Origin: JAQWUY01 sp049615605
GTDB taxonomy: Bacteria; Pseudomonadota; Alphaproteobacteria; JAQWUY01
Assembly: GCA_049615605.1 (NCBI GenBank)
Contig: JBMZFW010000034.1
Coordinates: forward strand, 1 to 11,969
Direction of reading: 5' to 3'
Length of the DNA: 11,969 nucleotides
Under the pieces are notes generated by a model. That model was not told where the DNA came from. It made no database searches and was given only the letters and a program-made list of their open reading frames with translations. Position numbers and translations under genes: made by a program. Of this stretch, positions 1 to 7,649 are shown in pieces. Numbering within the stretch: the first letter of the stretch is position 1; each line of letters begins with the position of its first letter.

Positions 1-203
1 GATTGATTTTCATAAAGGTATGTGAAATACCAACCAATTAAAAATACAATAAATGAAGCGATAATAAGAACGCTTGGTGAAAAACAAGATGCAATTATCC
101 ACGCAATTGGCATACTTGCCAGTGTGCCCCAAGTACCGCTTGCTGGTTTTAAAAATCCAGCCCCGCCAAGTGATACAACAAGCTTTGTTGTTTTTTCAAT
201 CAT
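1..203 (-). CDS. pgpA: Phosphatidylglycerophosphatase A, N-terminal part (runs off left edge)
   Basis: PgpA dephosphorylates phosphatidylglycerol phosphate to phosphatidylglycerol in the inner membrane. Reading leftward from the ATG at 203..201 gives 67 open codons with no stop before the edge. Residues 12-34 contain LGGAGFLKPASGTWGTLAS, which matches the N-terminal signature of the family (a glycine-rich stretch, a proline, then GT-W/F-GTLA). It is followed by hydrophobic stretches (about residues 32-40 and 46-62) consistent with this small membrane protein. The ATG shares one base with the ispF stop (TAATG), so the two genes are probably translationally coupled. The catalytic acidic residues lie beyond the window, so activity cannot be judged. 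Recognition rests on about 40% of the protein but the motif is distinctive. Confidence 0.85.
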   Translation of the reverse strand, partial: MIEKTTKLVVSLGGAGFLKPASGTWGTLASMPIAWIIASCFSPSVLIIASFIVFLIGWYFTYLYENQ

Positions 204-682
204 TACACAAACACCATTACCATTGCGTGTGTTGCAATTCCTTCCCCACGACCAGTAAAGCCAAGCTTTTCCGAAGTGGTTGCCTTAATTGAAACTTGTG
301 ATTTATCAATATTTAAAATACCTGCAATGTTTTCAATCATATCTGCACTGTGTGGGGTAATCTTTGGTTCTTCGCAAACGATTGTAACATCAATATTGCC
401 AATTTCCCCGCCTTTATCAGTTAATCGTTGAACAGCGTGGGATAAGAAAATCTTGCTGTCGGCGTTTTTCCACTTGTCATCAGATGGGGGAAAGTGCCTG
501 CCAATATCACCATCGGCGATTGCCCCGTAAATAGCATCCGTAATTGCGTGCATTGCCACATCACCATCGGAATGGGCTTTGAAACCTTTGTTAAATGGGA
601 TTTTTATACCGCATAATACAATTTCATTGCCATCTTCAAAGGCATGAACATCATAACCGTAACCAATTCGTGGTGTTTTCAT
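203..682 (-). CDS. ispF: 2-C-methyl-D-erythritol 2,4-cyclodiphosphate synthase
   Basis: IspF cyclises CDP-methylerythritol 2-phosphate to MEcPP, releasing CMP, in the cytosolic MEP isoprenoid pathway. The 159-residue product is normal length for a single-domain IspF. Metal ligands are visible as D11 and H13 in GYDVHAF and H45 in DGDVAMHA. H37-S38-D39 and the DIGRHFPPSD segment (59-68) match the active site, and TTSEKLGFTGRGEGIA (135-150) is the C-terminal family signature. The start is supported by an AAGGA ribosome binding site at 695..691, 8 nt before the ATG, and an in-frame TAA lies a short distance upstream. Many alphaproteobacteria make a fused IspDF protein. Here there is no IspD domain upstream, and the gene reads out of a divergent promoter region opposite dusB. 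Downstream it overlaps pgpA by one base. Confidence 0.97.
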   Translation of the reverse strand: MKTPRIGYGYDVHAFEDGNEIVLCGIKIPFNKGFKAHSDGDVAMHAITDAIYGAIADGDIGRHFPPSDDKWKNADSKIFLSHAVQRLTDKGGEIGNIDVTIVCEEPKITPHSADMIENIAGILNIDKSQVSIKATTSEKLGFTGRGEGIATHAMVMVFV

Positions 683-706
683 TATTATTTTCCTTAAACT
701 GTGACT

Positions 707-735
707 ATTTTATCAATATCATAAGGCAAAACCAA
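707..735 (-). promoter_or_regulatory. Possible sigma70-type promoter of ispF-pgpA
   Basis: On the minus strand a TTGGTT box (735..730) and a TAAAAT box (712..707) are separated by 17 bp, giving 3/6 and 5/6 matches to the consensus. Transcription would begin near 700, leaving a short leader that just includes the AAGGA ribosome binding site at 695..691. The placement is good, but AT-rich intergenic DNA produces such matches by chance. No equally convincing promoter was found for dusB in the opposite direction. Confidence 0.4.
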
Positions 736-793
736 CATTTTTGCATTATTTATTTAGTATTTTCTTGCTTTATCAAAAAAATGCCTATATTTT

Positions 794-1783
794 ATGCAAA
801 TGAAGAAAATTAATATTGGTAAGCATTGTGTTTACCCAGTTTTCCTTGCCCCGATGTCGGGGGTTTCTGATTTACCGTTTCGCAATGCGGTAAAGTCATT
901 TGGTGCGGGTGCCTGTGTATCGGAAATGATTGCAACGGGCGAAGCAATGATGCAAGGTAAAAATACCCTTAAACGCATTACACCTGCAAATGGTGAAGAT
1001 ATCAGCATCGTTCAAATTGTTGGTTCAGATGCAAATGAAATGGCAAGTACGGCAAAATGGTGCCAAGACAACGGTGTTGATGTTGTTGATATTAACTTTG
1101 GTTGTCCTGCAAAAAAGATAACGGGTAAATTCTGTGGTTCGGCAATTATGCAATATCCATCAACTGCATTACAAATAATGCGAAAAGTGGTAAGTGCCGT
1201 TGATATTCCCGTTACCGTTAAAATGCGTACTGGTTGGAACGAAGAAAATAAAAACGCACCAGAGCTTGCAAAAATGGCAGAAGGCGAAGGATTGCAAATG
1301 ATAACCGTTCACGGTCGTACCCGCCAACAACAATATACCGGGTCTGCCGATTGGGACTTTATTAAAACAGTCAAAGATGTGATTGATATTCCATTAATCG
1401 TAAATGGGGATATTAAATCAATTGACGATGCGACAAATGCACTTAAACAATCAACCGCAGACGGTATTATGGTTGGAAGGGGTGCGATGGGTAAACCGTG
1501 GTTGTTAAATCAGCTTATTAATTATTTTGAAACGGGTGATATAATTGAAACCCCAGATGTAAAAACACAATACGATGTGGTGAAAAAACATTACAAAGAA
1601 ATTATTGATTTTCATGGTGATTACCGCGGAATGTTAATGGGCAGGAAGCACCTTTCTTGGTATTTATCTGGATTTAAAAATGCCACTTCTATTCGTAAGC
1701 AAATTATGGATACAAACGATGTGGATACGGTAATCAGTCTTATTGATGCCTTTTATCAAAAACAAATAAAGGATTGTGGATAA
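794..1783 (+). CDS. dusB: tRNA-dihydrouridine synthase B (NifR3 family)
   Basis: This FMN enzyme reduces specific uridines in the tRNA D-loop to dihydrouridine with NAD(P)H. The 329 residues cover the TIM barrel and the C-terminal helical domain at the usual family length. Visible landmarks are APMSGVSDLPFR (19-30, FMN site), NFGCPAKK (101-108) with the catalytic cysteine C104, K143 in VKMRTGW, VHGRTR (172-177), NGDI (204-207) and GRGAMGKPW (228-236) for phosphate binding. It heads the ntr cluster, and its stop overlaps the ntrB start as TAATG, as in other alphaproteobacteria where the gene was named nifR3. The start is uncertain. Neither ATG 794 nor ATG 800 has a Shine-Dalgarno sequence, and ATG 800 (protein beginning MKKINIG) is equally possible. 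Confidence 0.96.
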   Translation: MQMKKINIGKHCVYPVFLAPMSGVSDLPFRNAVKSFGAGACVSEMIATGEAMMQGKNTLKRITPANGEDISIVQIVGSDANEMASTAKWCQDNGVDVVDINFGCPAKKITGKFCGSAIMQYPSTALQIMRKVVSAVDIPVTVKMRTGWNEENKNAPELAKMAEGEGLQMITVHGRTRQQQYTGSADWDFIKTVKDVIDIPLIVNGDIKSIDDATNALKQSTADGIMVGRGAMGKPWLLNQLINYFETGDIIETPDVKTQYDVVKKHYKEIIDFHGDYRGMLMGRKHLSWYLSGFKNATSIRKQIMDTNDVDTVISLIDAFYQKQIKDCG

Positions 1784-2760
1784 TGGATTATTCTTTATTT
1801 GATTTAATTGATATGACGGTAATTGTATTGGATGAAAAACAAAATGTTATTTCGGCTAATCATAAAAGTTATATGTTCTTTGGTGAAGATACAAAGGGAT
1901 TAAATATTCAAGAATTAACAACAGATGAAACATTTTTAAAAGCGATTAATGATGTTAAAAACACAGGGAATCCAGTTTCATTGTCTGCGTTTAAATTAAA
2001 CATTAATAAAATAGGAAGTGTTGAAATTAATTCATATATATCAACAATTAATGGCAAGGTAATTATATCAATTATAAATCTAAAAGAACTGTCAAATGGC
2101 AATAATATAAGCAATGATTTGTTAAGTATGTTGGCACACGAAATTAAAAACCCACTTGCGGGAATTCGTGGTGCAAGCCAGTTAATAGCAAGCGATAATG
2201 ATAACGAAATGGCAAGCTTAATTATTAATGAAACCGACCGTATTACAAAACTGGTTAATGAATTGGAAAATATGTCCCAATTAAACAATATTAATTTTAA
2301 TGCGGTTAATATTCATTCTGTACTGGACGGTATATGCACACTTGTTAATGCAGAAGGTAAAATAAACATTGCCAAGGATTACGACCCTTCATTACCAAAC
2401 GTGTGGGCAGATAATGATAAATTGGTGCAAATATTTTTAAACATAATTAAAAATGCTTATGAAGCCCCAAATGTTAAAAACATTACAATTAGAACCAAAT
2501 ATGTTTCTGGTTTGAATATTATTATTGATAATCAAAAACATAACGCTATGGGCGTTGAAATAATTAATGACGGTGATGAAATTGATAATGAAATGCAAAA
2601 GAAAATATTTAACCCACACCAAAGTACAAAAAAAGGTGGCAAGGGCTTAGGGCTTGCTATTGTATCAATGTTGGTTGATGCACATTTTGGCAAAATTACC
2701 ATTGATACAAATGAAAATGAAACAAAGTTTTCAACCATATTACCGCTAGAAAGGTCATAA
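1783..2760 (+). CDS. ntrB: Nitrogen regulation sensor histidine kinase NtrB (GlnL)
   Basis: NtrB is the soluble kinase/phosphatase that phosphorylates NtrC under nitrogen limitation and is normally controlled by PII protein. The ATG at 1783 is chosen because AAAGGA at 1768-1773 sits 9 nt upstream and the start overlaps the dusB stop. A TTG at 1774 would abut that site. The 325-residue protein has an N-terminal PAS-like region (about 1-105) without membrane segments. It then has a HisKA H-box LAHEIKNPLAGIRGASQLI (117-135) with H119, an N-box FLNIIKNAYEA (218-228), an F-box KIFNPHQSTKK (274-284) and a G2 box GGKGLGLAIV (285-294). The G1 box is unusual: NDGDEI at 262-267 replaces the expected DNGPGI, so the adenine-contacting Asp is Asn and the second Gly is Glu. 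ntrC follows after 1 nt. Confidence 0.93.
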   Translation: MDYSLFDLIDMTVIVLDEKQNVISANHKSYMFFGEDTKGLNIQELTTDETFLKAINDVKNTGNPVSLSAFKLNINKIGSVEINSYISTINGKVIISIINLKELSNGNNISNDLLSMLAHEIKNPLAGIRGASQLIASDNDNEMASLIINETDRITKLVNELENMSQLNNINFNAVNIHSVLDGICTLVNAEGKINIAKDYDPSLPNVWADNDKLVQIFLNIIKNAYEAPNVKNITIRTKYVSGLNIIIDNQKHNAMGVEIINDGDEIDNEMQKKIFNPHQSTKKGGKGLGLAIVSMLVDAHFGKITIDTNENETKFSTILPLERS

Positions 2761-2761
2761 T

Positions 2762-4156
2762 ATGAAAAAAACAATCTTAATCGCAGATGATGATAAAACA
2801 ATATGCGCGGTGCTTTCTGCAGCATTAAAAGATTTCCCTGCGGATATTAAAATAACCAATTCAGCAAGTGAACTTGAAAAATGGATTGGGCAAGGTCTTG
2901 GCGATTGTGTGTTAAGTGATGTGTTTATGGAAGATGGAAATGGTATTGAAATATTAAAAAATATCCAAAAATCTCGCCCAGATTTACCAGTGGTAATCAT
3001 GTCGGCAAACAGCACCGTTTTAACCGCAATTGATGCGGGTTCCCACGGTGCATTTGAATACCTGCCAAAGCCATTTGATTTGGATGAATTAAAAACAATT
3101 TTAACCAATGCTTTGCAAACGGTAAATCAAGTTGAAAAAAACAATACGGATTTACCAATCGTTGGTAATTCATCACAAATGCAAATTGTATACCGTAACA
3201 TTTCTAAGCTAGTAAGTTCAGAAGAAACAGTTATGATTAATGGTGAATCAGGTACGGGTAAAGAATTAGTTGCAAAAGTTTTACATGATTTCAGCATGCG
3301 AAAAGATAAGCCATTTGTTGCAATCAATATGGGGGCAATTCCAAAAGATTTAATTGAAGCGGAATTGTTTGGTTATGAAAAGGGTGCTTTTACAGGGGCT
3401 GATAATTCAAAGGCTGGTAAGTTTTTACAGGCGGATAAAGGTACATTGTTCTTGGATGAAATTGGTGATATGCCAATGGAGGCACAAATAAGACTGCTAA
3501 GGGTGTTACAAGATAAAGAAGTTTCCCCAATTGGTTCAAGTAAAACACAAAAATGTGATGTAAGAATTATTGCCGCAACACATAAAGATTTAAATGAAAT
3601 GGTTAAGGACGGTACATTCCGCGAAGATTTATACTATCGTTTAAATGTGGTTAATATTGATTTACCACCATTAAGGGAAAGGTTGGAAGATATCCCAGAC
3701 TTAGTTAAATATTTTGTTAGTGATGAAAGTTCAAACAAGATATTTGATGAAAGTGCTTTAACTGAATTAATGGCATATAATTGGAATGGTAATGTTCGTG
3801 AACTTAAAAATATTGTAAAAAGAATATGTTTATTATCAAGTGCAAATACCATTGATGGTGCTGAGGTTAAAGAATTTTTAGCAAACAATAAAGACAAAAC
3901 AACAGGTAAAAAAGAAGATTTACAATCGTTAATAAATGAATTTGTAAAAGAATATTTTGCAGGCGATATATCGGATAATGGCGATATATATGATATTTTC
4001 TTAAAAAAACTAGAAGTACCCCTTGTTCAAGAAAGCCTTAATTATTGTAATGGAAATCAAATTAAAACGGCTAAAATACTGGGTTTAAACCGAAATACAA
4101 TAAGAAAAAAAATCCGTGATTTAGGTGTGGAAATAATTAAAAATAAGAATACATAA
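2762..4156 (+). CDS. ntrC: Nitrogen regulation response regulator NtrC (sigma54 activator)
   Basis: NtrC, once phosphorylated by NtrB, oligomerises and uses ATP hydrolysis to open sigma54-RNA polymerase complexes at nitrogen genes. All three domains are present in 464 residues. The receiver (1-120) has acidic pocket D10/D11, phosphoacceptor D53 and K103. The AAA+ domain (about 133-375) has Walker A GESGTGKE (161-168), the sigma54-contacting GAFTGA (208-213), Walker B GTLFLDEIGD (227-236), FREDLYYRLN (287-296), PPLRER (302-307) and sensor II WNGNVREL (341-348). A Fis-type HTH sits at 431-455 (GNQIKTAKILGLNRNTIRKK). Every catalytic element is intact, which implies the organism has a working rpoN. 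The start has AAAGG at 2750-2754, 7 nt upstream. It follows ntrB by 1 nt and is cotranscribed with it. Confidence 0.97.
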   Translation: MKKTILIADDDKTICAVLSAALKDFPADIKITNSASELEKWIGQGLGDCVLSDVFMEDGNGIEILKNIQKSRPDLPVVIMSANSTVLTAIDAGSHGAFEYLPKPFDLDELKTILTNALQTVNQVEKNNTDLPIVGNSSQMQIVYRNISKLVSSEETVMINGESGTGKELVAKVLHDFSMRKDKPFVAINMGAIPKDLIEAELFGYEKGAFTGADNSKAGKFLQADKGTLFLDEIGDMPMEAQIRLLRVLQDKEVSPIGSSKTQKCDVRIIAATHKDLNEMVKDGTFREDLYYRLNVVNIDLPPLRERLEDIPDLVKYFVSDESSNKIFDESALTELMAYNWNGNVRELKNIVKRICLLSSANTIDGAEVKEFLANNKDKTTGKKEDLQSLINEFVKEYFAGDISDNGDIYDIFLKKLEVPLVQESLNYCNGNQIKTAKILGLNRNTIRKKIRDLGVEIIKNKNT

Positions 4157-4208
4157 TTTAAAAAATATGTTATAAAATATATTAAGTTTTAAGAAAAATA
4201 ATAGAAAC
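4157..4208 (+). other. 52-bp ntrC-ntrY intergenic gap, possible ntrYX promoter
   Basis: This is the only gap above 12 nt between dusB and the HAD gene, so it may separate dusB-ntrBC from ntrYX-trkA-dat-HAD transcription. It is almost entirely A and T. A TATAAA box at 4171-4176 could serve as a -10 element, but no good -35 lies 16-18 bp upstream, and no GG-N10-GC sigma54 element is present. I cannot decide whether it holds a promoter. Confidence 0.25.
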
Positions 4209-6371
4209 ATGGCAATAAAATCAAAAAAACAAAATAAACTAGGAATATTTTTTATAAAATTACTAGATTCCAAATGGCGTAACTGGATTACAAATACAGT
4301 TATTATACTTGGTATTATTTCTGGTTTTATAACATTGTACCTGCTTAGTTCAGATATTGATGGCAATAAATCTGGTTTAGTTGAATTCTTTGTTCAGCTG
4401 GATATGTTTTTCTTAGCCATTATTGTGCTGTTCTTATTTTACCGAATATCAAGGCTGGCCCTGTCATCATATCGTGGGGAAAGTGGTTCTGGCTTACAAA
4501 GGCGTTTTGCCTTCCTGTTTAGCTTAATTACATTGCTTCCAGCAATTGTTATTGCGGTGTTTTCTATTGTGTTCTTTGATTTGGGTATGAAAACTTGGTT
4601 TAGTGACAGGGTTTCTTCTGCATTACAAGAAAGCCGTAAGGTTGCAACCGCATATTTAAAAGAACACCAAAACACAATTATTGGTGATGTACAAACCATT
4701 GCCCGTGATATTGATTCCAGATACCAAAACTTTGAAATGCACGAAAAAGAATTGGAACAAAATCTAGCTATGCTTGGTGTATTAACAAACCTTACGGAAA
4801 TATTGGTGTTTGATACAATGGGGCGTGTTTACGGTCGTTATGGTTTAACGGCAAGCTTGGAAATGGAACCAATCAGTTTTGATGCGATTGCCCGTGCAAA
4901 AGAAGGTAAAGTAGTTGTCCTAAAACAAGATAATTCAAGACGTGTTCGTGCCATTGCTAAATTAAACAGATTTAAAGATACTTATGTAATTGTCGGCAGG
5001 TTTGTTGACCATAAGGTTATTAGTTCAATTCAAAATACGAAGCTTGCCATATCACAATATGAAGCATTGGAATTAAACAGGTCCAGTCTAAAAGTATCAT
5101 TTACACTGGTGTTTGTATTAATTGTATTGTTATTACTTGCCACATCTATTTGGGTTGGTTTGTCACTTGCCTCAATTCTTACAAACCCAGTTCGTCATTT
5201 AATAAAAGCCACAGATGATGTAAGTCGTGGCAGATTAAAGACAAGGGTTGATGCATCAATTGGTTATGATGAATTAAGTGAACTTATGAAATCGTTTAAT
5301 AAAATGACTAGTGATTTGGACGCATCAAGCAAATCATTAAAGAAAGCCAACCGTGATATAATTGAAAATTCACAATTTATTGAAACTTTACTGCAAGGTT
5401 TGTCAACTGGTATTGTCGCACTTTCACCAAAGGGAAGGGTTCTTTTAACCAATGATTCAGCAAACAAAATGCTTGCCTTAAAAGAAGATTATAAAAATAA
5501 AGAATTTGTAAAAATATTCCCTGAATTTGCAGAAGTTGTATCAAGAACAATAAAATCAAAACGCAACAATCAGGCGCAAATTGAAATTGGTTCTGGTATT
5601 CATAAGAAAAATTATCTTGTTAAAGTTGGTGTGGAAAAACACAACAAATCTGTACTTGGTATTATTGTTGCCTTTGAAGACATTACTGAACTTGAAAAAG
5701 CACAAAAGAACAAGGCGTGGTCTGATGTTGCCCGTCGTGTTGCCCACGAAATTAAAAACCCATTAACACCAATTCAATTATCGGCTGAACGCTTAACACG
5801 CCGTTACAAAGATAAGATTGATGATGAAATATTTGAAAATTGTACGGATACAATTATTAAACAGGTTGGTGAAATCGGAAGGCTTGTTGATGAATTTAAC
5901 AGCTTTGCCAGAATGCCTGTTCCTGTTATGGTTGAAGCCAACCTTGCCGATACGGTTAAAAAATCATTCAGTTTACAAAAAACAGCACATAATTTTATTA
6001 AATATAAAATGAAGTCGCCGACTAATATTAAGTACAAGCACGATGTGCATCAAATTGGTCAAATGGTTACCAATGTAATGAAAAACGCCTTTGTTGAATT
6101 AAGTAATGCAAATCATCCAAATGGACAAATATTAGTTAACCTTGAAGTAGGCAAAAAAGATATTATATTAAGAATAGAAGACAATGGTAAGGGTTTCCCT
6201 GAAAAAGGGCGTGATAAGTTATTTGAACCATATATTACCAACAGCGATGGTGGTACAGGTCTTGGTTTAAGTATTGTTAAGAAAGTAGTAGAAGACCACA
6301 AAGGTACAATTACTTTATCTGATAGCAAGGCATTGGGCGGTGCTATGGTTGAAATAAAATTTAAGGTGTAA
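4209..6371 (+). CDS. ntrY: Membrane nitrogen sensor histidine kinase NtrY
   Basis: NtrY is the transmembrane kinase paired with NtrX. It is linked in alphaproteobacteria to nitrogen, redox and envelope responses. The 720-residue protein matches the family length. Predicted membrane segments lie at about 29-47, 65-80, 100-123 and 297-322. The stretch at about 124-296 between the last two would be a large periplasmic sensing domain. Then follow a HAMP linker (about 320-375), a PAS domain (386-495, ending in IIVAFEDITELEKAQ), the H-box VARRVAHEIKNPLTPIQLSAERL with H513, an N-box (QMVTNVMKNAFVEL, N622/N626), the G1 box EDNGKGF (657-663) and the G2 box GGTGLGLSIV (681-690). All kinase boxes are canonical. 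No strong ribosome binding site precedes ATG 4209, which is the first start after the 52-bp gap behind ntrC. ntrX follows after 2 nt. Confidence 0.96.
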   Translation: MAIKSKKQNKLGIFFIKLLDSKWRNWITNTVIILGIISGFITLYLLSSDIDGNKSGLVEFFVQLDMFFLAIIVLFLFYRISRLALSSYRGESGSGLQRRFAFLFSLITLLPAIVIAVFSIVFFDLGMKTWFSDRVSSALQESRKVATAYLKEHQNTIIGDVQTIARDIDSRYQNFEMHEKELEQNLAMLGVLTNLTEILVFDTMGRVYGRYGLTASLEMEPISFDAIARAKEGKVVVLKQDNSRRVRAIAKLNRFKDTYVIVGRFVDHKVISSIQNTKLAISQYEALELNRSSLKVSFTLVFVLIVLLLLATSIWVGLSLASILTNPVRHLIKATDDVSRGRLKTRVDASIGYDELSELMKSFNKMTSDLDASSKSLKKANRDIIENSQFIETLLQGLSTGIVALSPKGRVLLTNDSANKMLALKEDYKNKEFVKIFPEFAEVVSRTIKSKRNNQAQIEIGSGIHKKNYLVKVGVEKHNKSVLGIIVAFEDITELEKAQKNKAWSDVARRVAHEIKNPLTPIQLSAERLTRRYKDKIDDEIFENCTDTIIKQVGEIGRLVDEFNSFARMPVPVMVEANLADTVKKSFSLQKTAHNFIKYKMKSPTNIKYKHDVHQIGQMVTNVMKNAFVELSNANHPNGQILVNLEVGKKDIILRIEDNGKGFPEKGRDKLFEPYITNSDGGTGLGLSIVKKVVEDHKGTITLSDSKALGGAMVEIKFKV

Positions 6372-6373
6372 TT

Positions 6374-7645
6374 ATGGCATTAGAAGTTTTAATCGTTGAT
6401 GATGAAAAAGATATTCGTGAAATATTATCAAGCGTAATAGAGGACGAAGGATATATTGCAAGAACAGCTAGTAATTCTGATGAAGCATTATCAGAAATTA
6501 ATGTAAAAGCCCCAAGTTTGGTTGTTCTTGATGTATGGCTTAATAATTCAAAACTTGACGGTGTTGAAATATTAACTGAAATCAAAAAGACGAATCCTGA
6601 AATACCAGTAATTATGATTTCTGGACACGGTACGCTTGATATGGCGGTATCGGCAACGAAAAAAGGTGCTTATGATTTCTTGTCAAAGCCATTTAAAACA
6701 GATGCGTTATTAAATACGATGACCCGCGCACTTGATACGGTTAAATTAAAAACAGAAGTTGATAATTTACAAAATAAACTAGGTATCGGGCAGGGTGATC
6801 TTATTGGTAATTCAAAATATGTTGCAAAAATCAACGAAGCAATTGGTAAAATGGCTAAAAGTGATAAGCCTGTATTAATATTGGGTGATACGGGAACAGG
6901 TAAAGAAATCGTTGCAAACCAGTTATATAAAGAATCTGATATCAAAGGCAATATGGTGGCGTTTGATTGCAATGATGTAAATGAAAAAGAATTTGATAAA
7001 AGCATTAAATCATTATTTGAAAATTCAACGATGAGTATGATTTTAATTGATAATGTGGACAATCTTAATATTGAATTGCAAAAGAAGCTTGTTGATAAGA
7101 TTTCAAATAATAAGTTGGTTCGTGCTGTTTTTATTGCAACTGATAAGAAAAACATTGAACCATCATTAATTAAATTTATTGGTAAAAGTATAATTAATAC
7201 AATCCCATTAAATGACCGACTAGAAGACATAGTGGACTTGGCAAATAACTTTATGAAATATAAAGCAAAATCACGCGGTAAAACGGTAAAAACTTTTGAC
7301 CCATCTGCAATAACTGCCCTTATGAACCATAACTGGGTTGGTAATATTTGGGAACTTGTGAATGTTATTGAAAAATTAATAGTTGATGTAAAAGATAATA
7401 TTATTGTTGCCGATGATATAAAAAAATGCATTAATAATAGCAATTCAGATTCAAATGATATTGGAATGGAAGAAATTCTTATGTTAGACTTAAAAACATC
7501 AAGAAATCTTTTTGAAAAGTATTATTTGACATTTCATTTAAAAAGGTTTGGTGGAAATGTTACCCATACTTCTGAATATGTCGGAATGGACAGGGCGGCA
7601 TTAAGCAGAAAAATTAAAACTTTGGATATAAAAATAGACGGATAA
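6374..7645 (+). CDS. ntrX: Response regulator NtrX with degenerate AAA+ domain
   Basis: NtrX is the partner regulator of NtrY. The receiver domain is canonical (D9/D10, phosphoacceptor D53 in VVLDVWL, ISGHG, K105) and closely resembles other NtrX proteins. The C-terminal HTH (393-419, NVTHTSEYVGMDRAALSRK) is also clearly NtrX-type. The middle AAA+ domain keeps Walker A GDTGTGKE (171-178) but is otherwise eroded. The GAFTGA loop is absent, and the Walker A to Walker B interval is 16 residues shorter than in the NtrC of this window. Walker B reads ILIDNVDN (D226, N227 in place of Glu). The FREDLYYRLN segment is missing, and sensor II reads WVGNIWEL with W326 in place of Arg. Total length is 423, about 30-40 short of typical. 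The reading frame is continuous, so this is not a simple frameshift. It is probably a phosphorylation-dependent repressor or sigma70-type regulator. It starts 2 nt after ntrY and ends 4 nt before trkA. Confidence 0.93.
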   Translation: MALEVLIVDDEKDIREILSSVIEDEGYIARTASNSDEALSEINVKAPSLVVLDVWLNNSKLDGVEILTEIKKTNPEIPVIMISGHGTLDMAVSATKKGAYDFLSKPFKTDALLNTMTRALDTVKLKTEVDNLQNKLGIGQGDLIGNSKYVAKINEAIGKMAKSDKPVLILGDTGTGKEIVANQLYKESDIKGNMVAFDCNDVNEKEFDKSIKSLFENSTMSMILIDNVDNLNIELQKKLVDKISNNKLVRAVFIATDKKNIEPSLIKFIGKSIINTIPLNDRLEDIVDLANNFMKYKAKSRGKTVKTFDPSAITALMNHNWVGNIWELVNVIEKLIVDVKDNIIVADDIKKCINNSNSDSNDIGMEEILMLDLKTSRNLFEKYYLTFHLKRFGGNVTHTSEYVGMDRAALSRKIKTLDIKIDG

Positions 7646-7649
7646 TAAT

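Noticed and set aside
107..122. TTGGCATACTTGCCA resembling a sigma54 promoter or small dyad
   Set aside because: The spacing between GG and GC is 7 rather than 10 bases and it lies within the pgpA coding sequence.
22..292. Short + strand open frames at the left edge
   Set aside because: They are antisense to pgpA and ispF, which show clear family motifs on the minus strand.
1774..1782. TTG start giving a 3-residue longer NtrB
   Set aside because: The TTG directly abuts the AAAGGA ribosome binding site, whereas ATG 1783 is 9 nt away and forms the usual TAATG overlap with dusB.
6670..7443. 257-codon open frame on the minus strand inside ntrX
   Set aside because: It is antisense to a gene with conserved receiver and HTH domains. 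Its translation is low-complexity, Ser/Ile/Leu/Phe-rich, as expected from the reverse of AT-rich coding DNA.
6374..7645. ntrX as a pseudogene
   Set aside because: The frame is intact over 423 codons. The receiver active site and HTH are well conserved and spacing to neighbours is tight, so loss is confined to AAA+ functional elements and looks like functional divergence.
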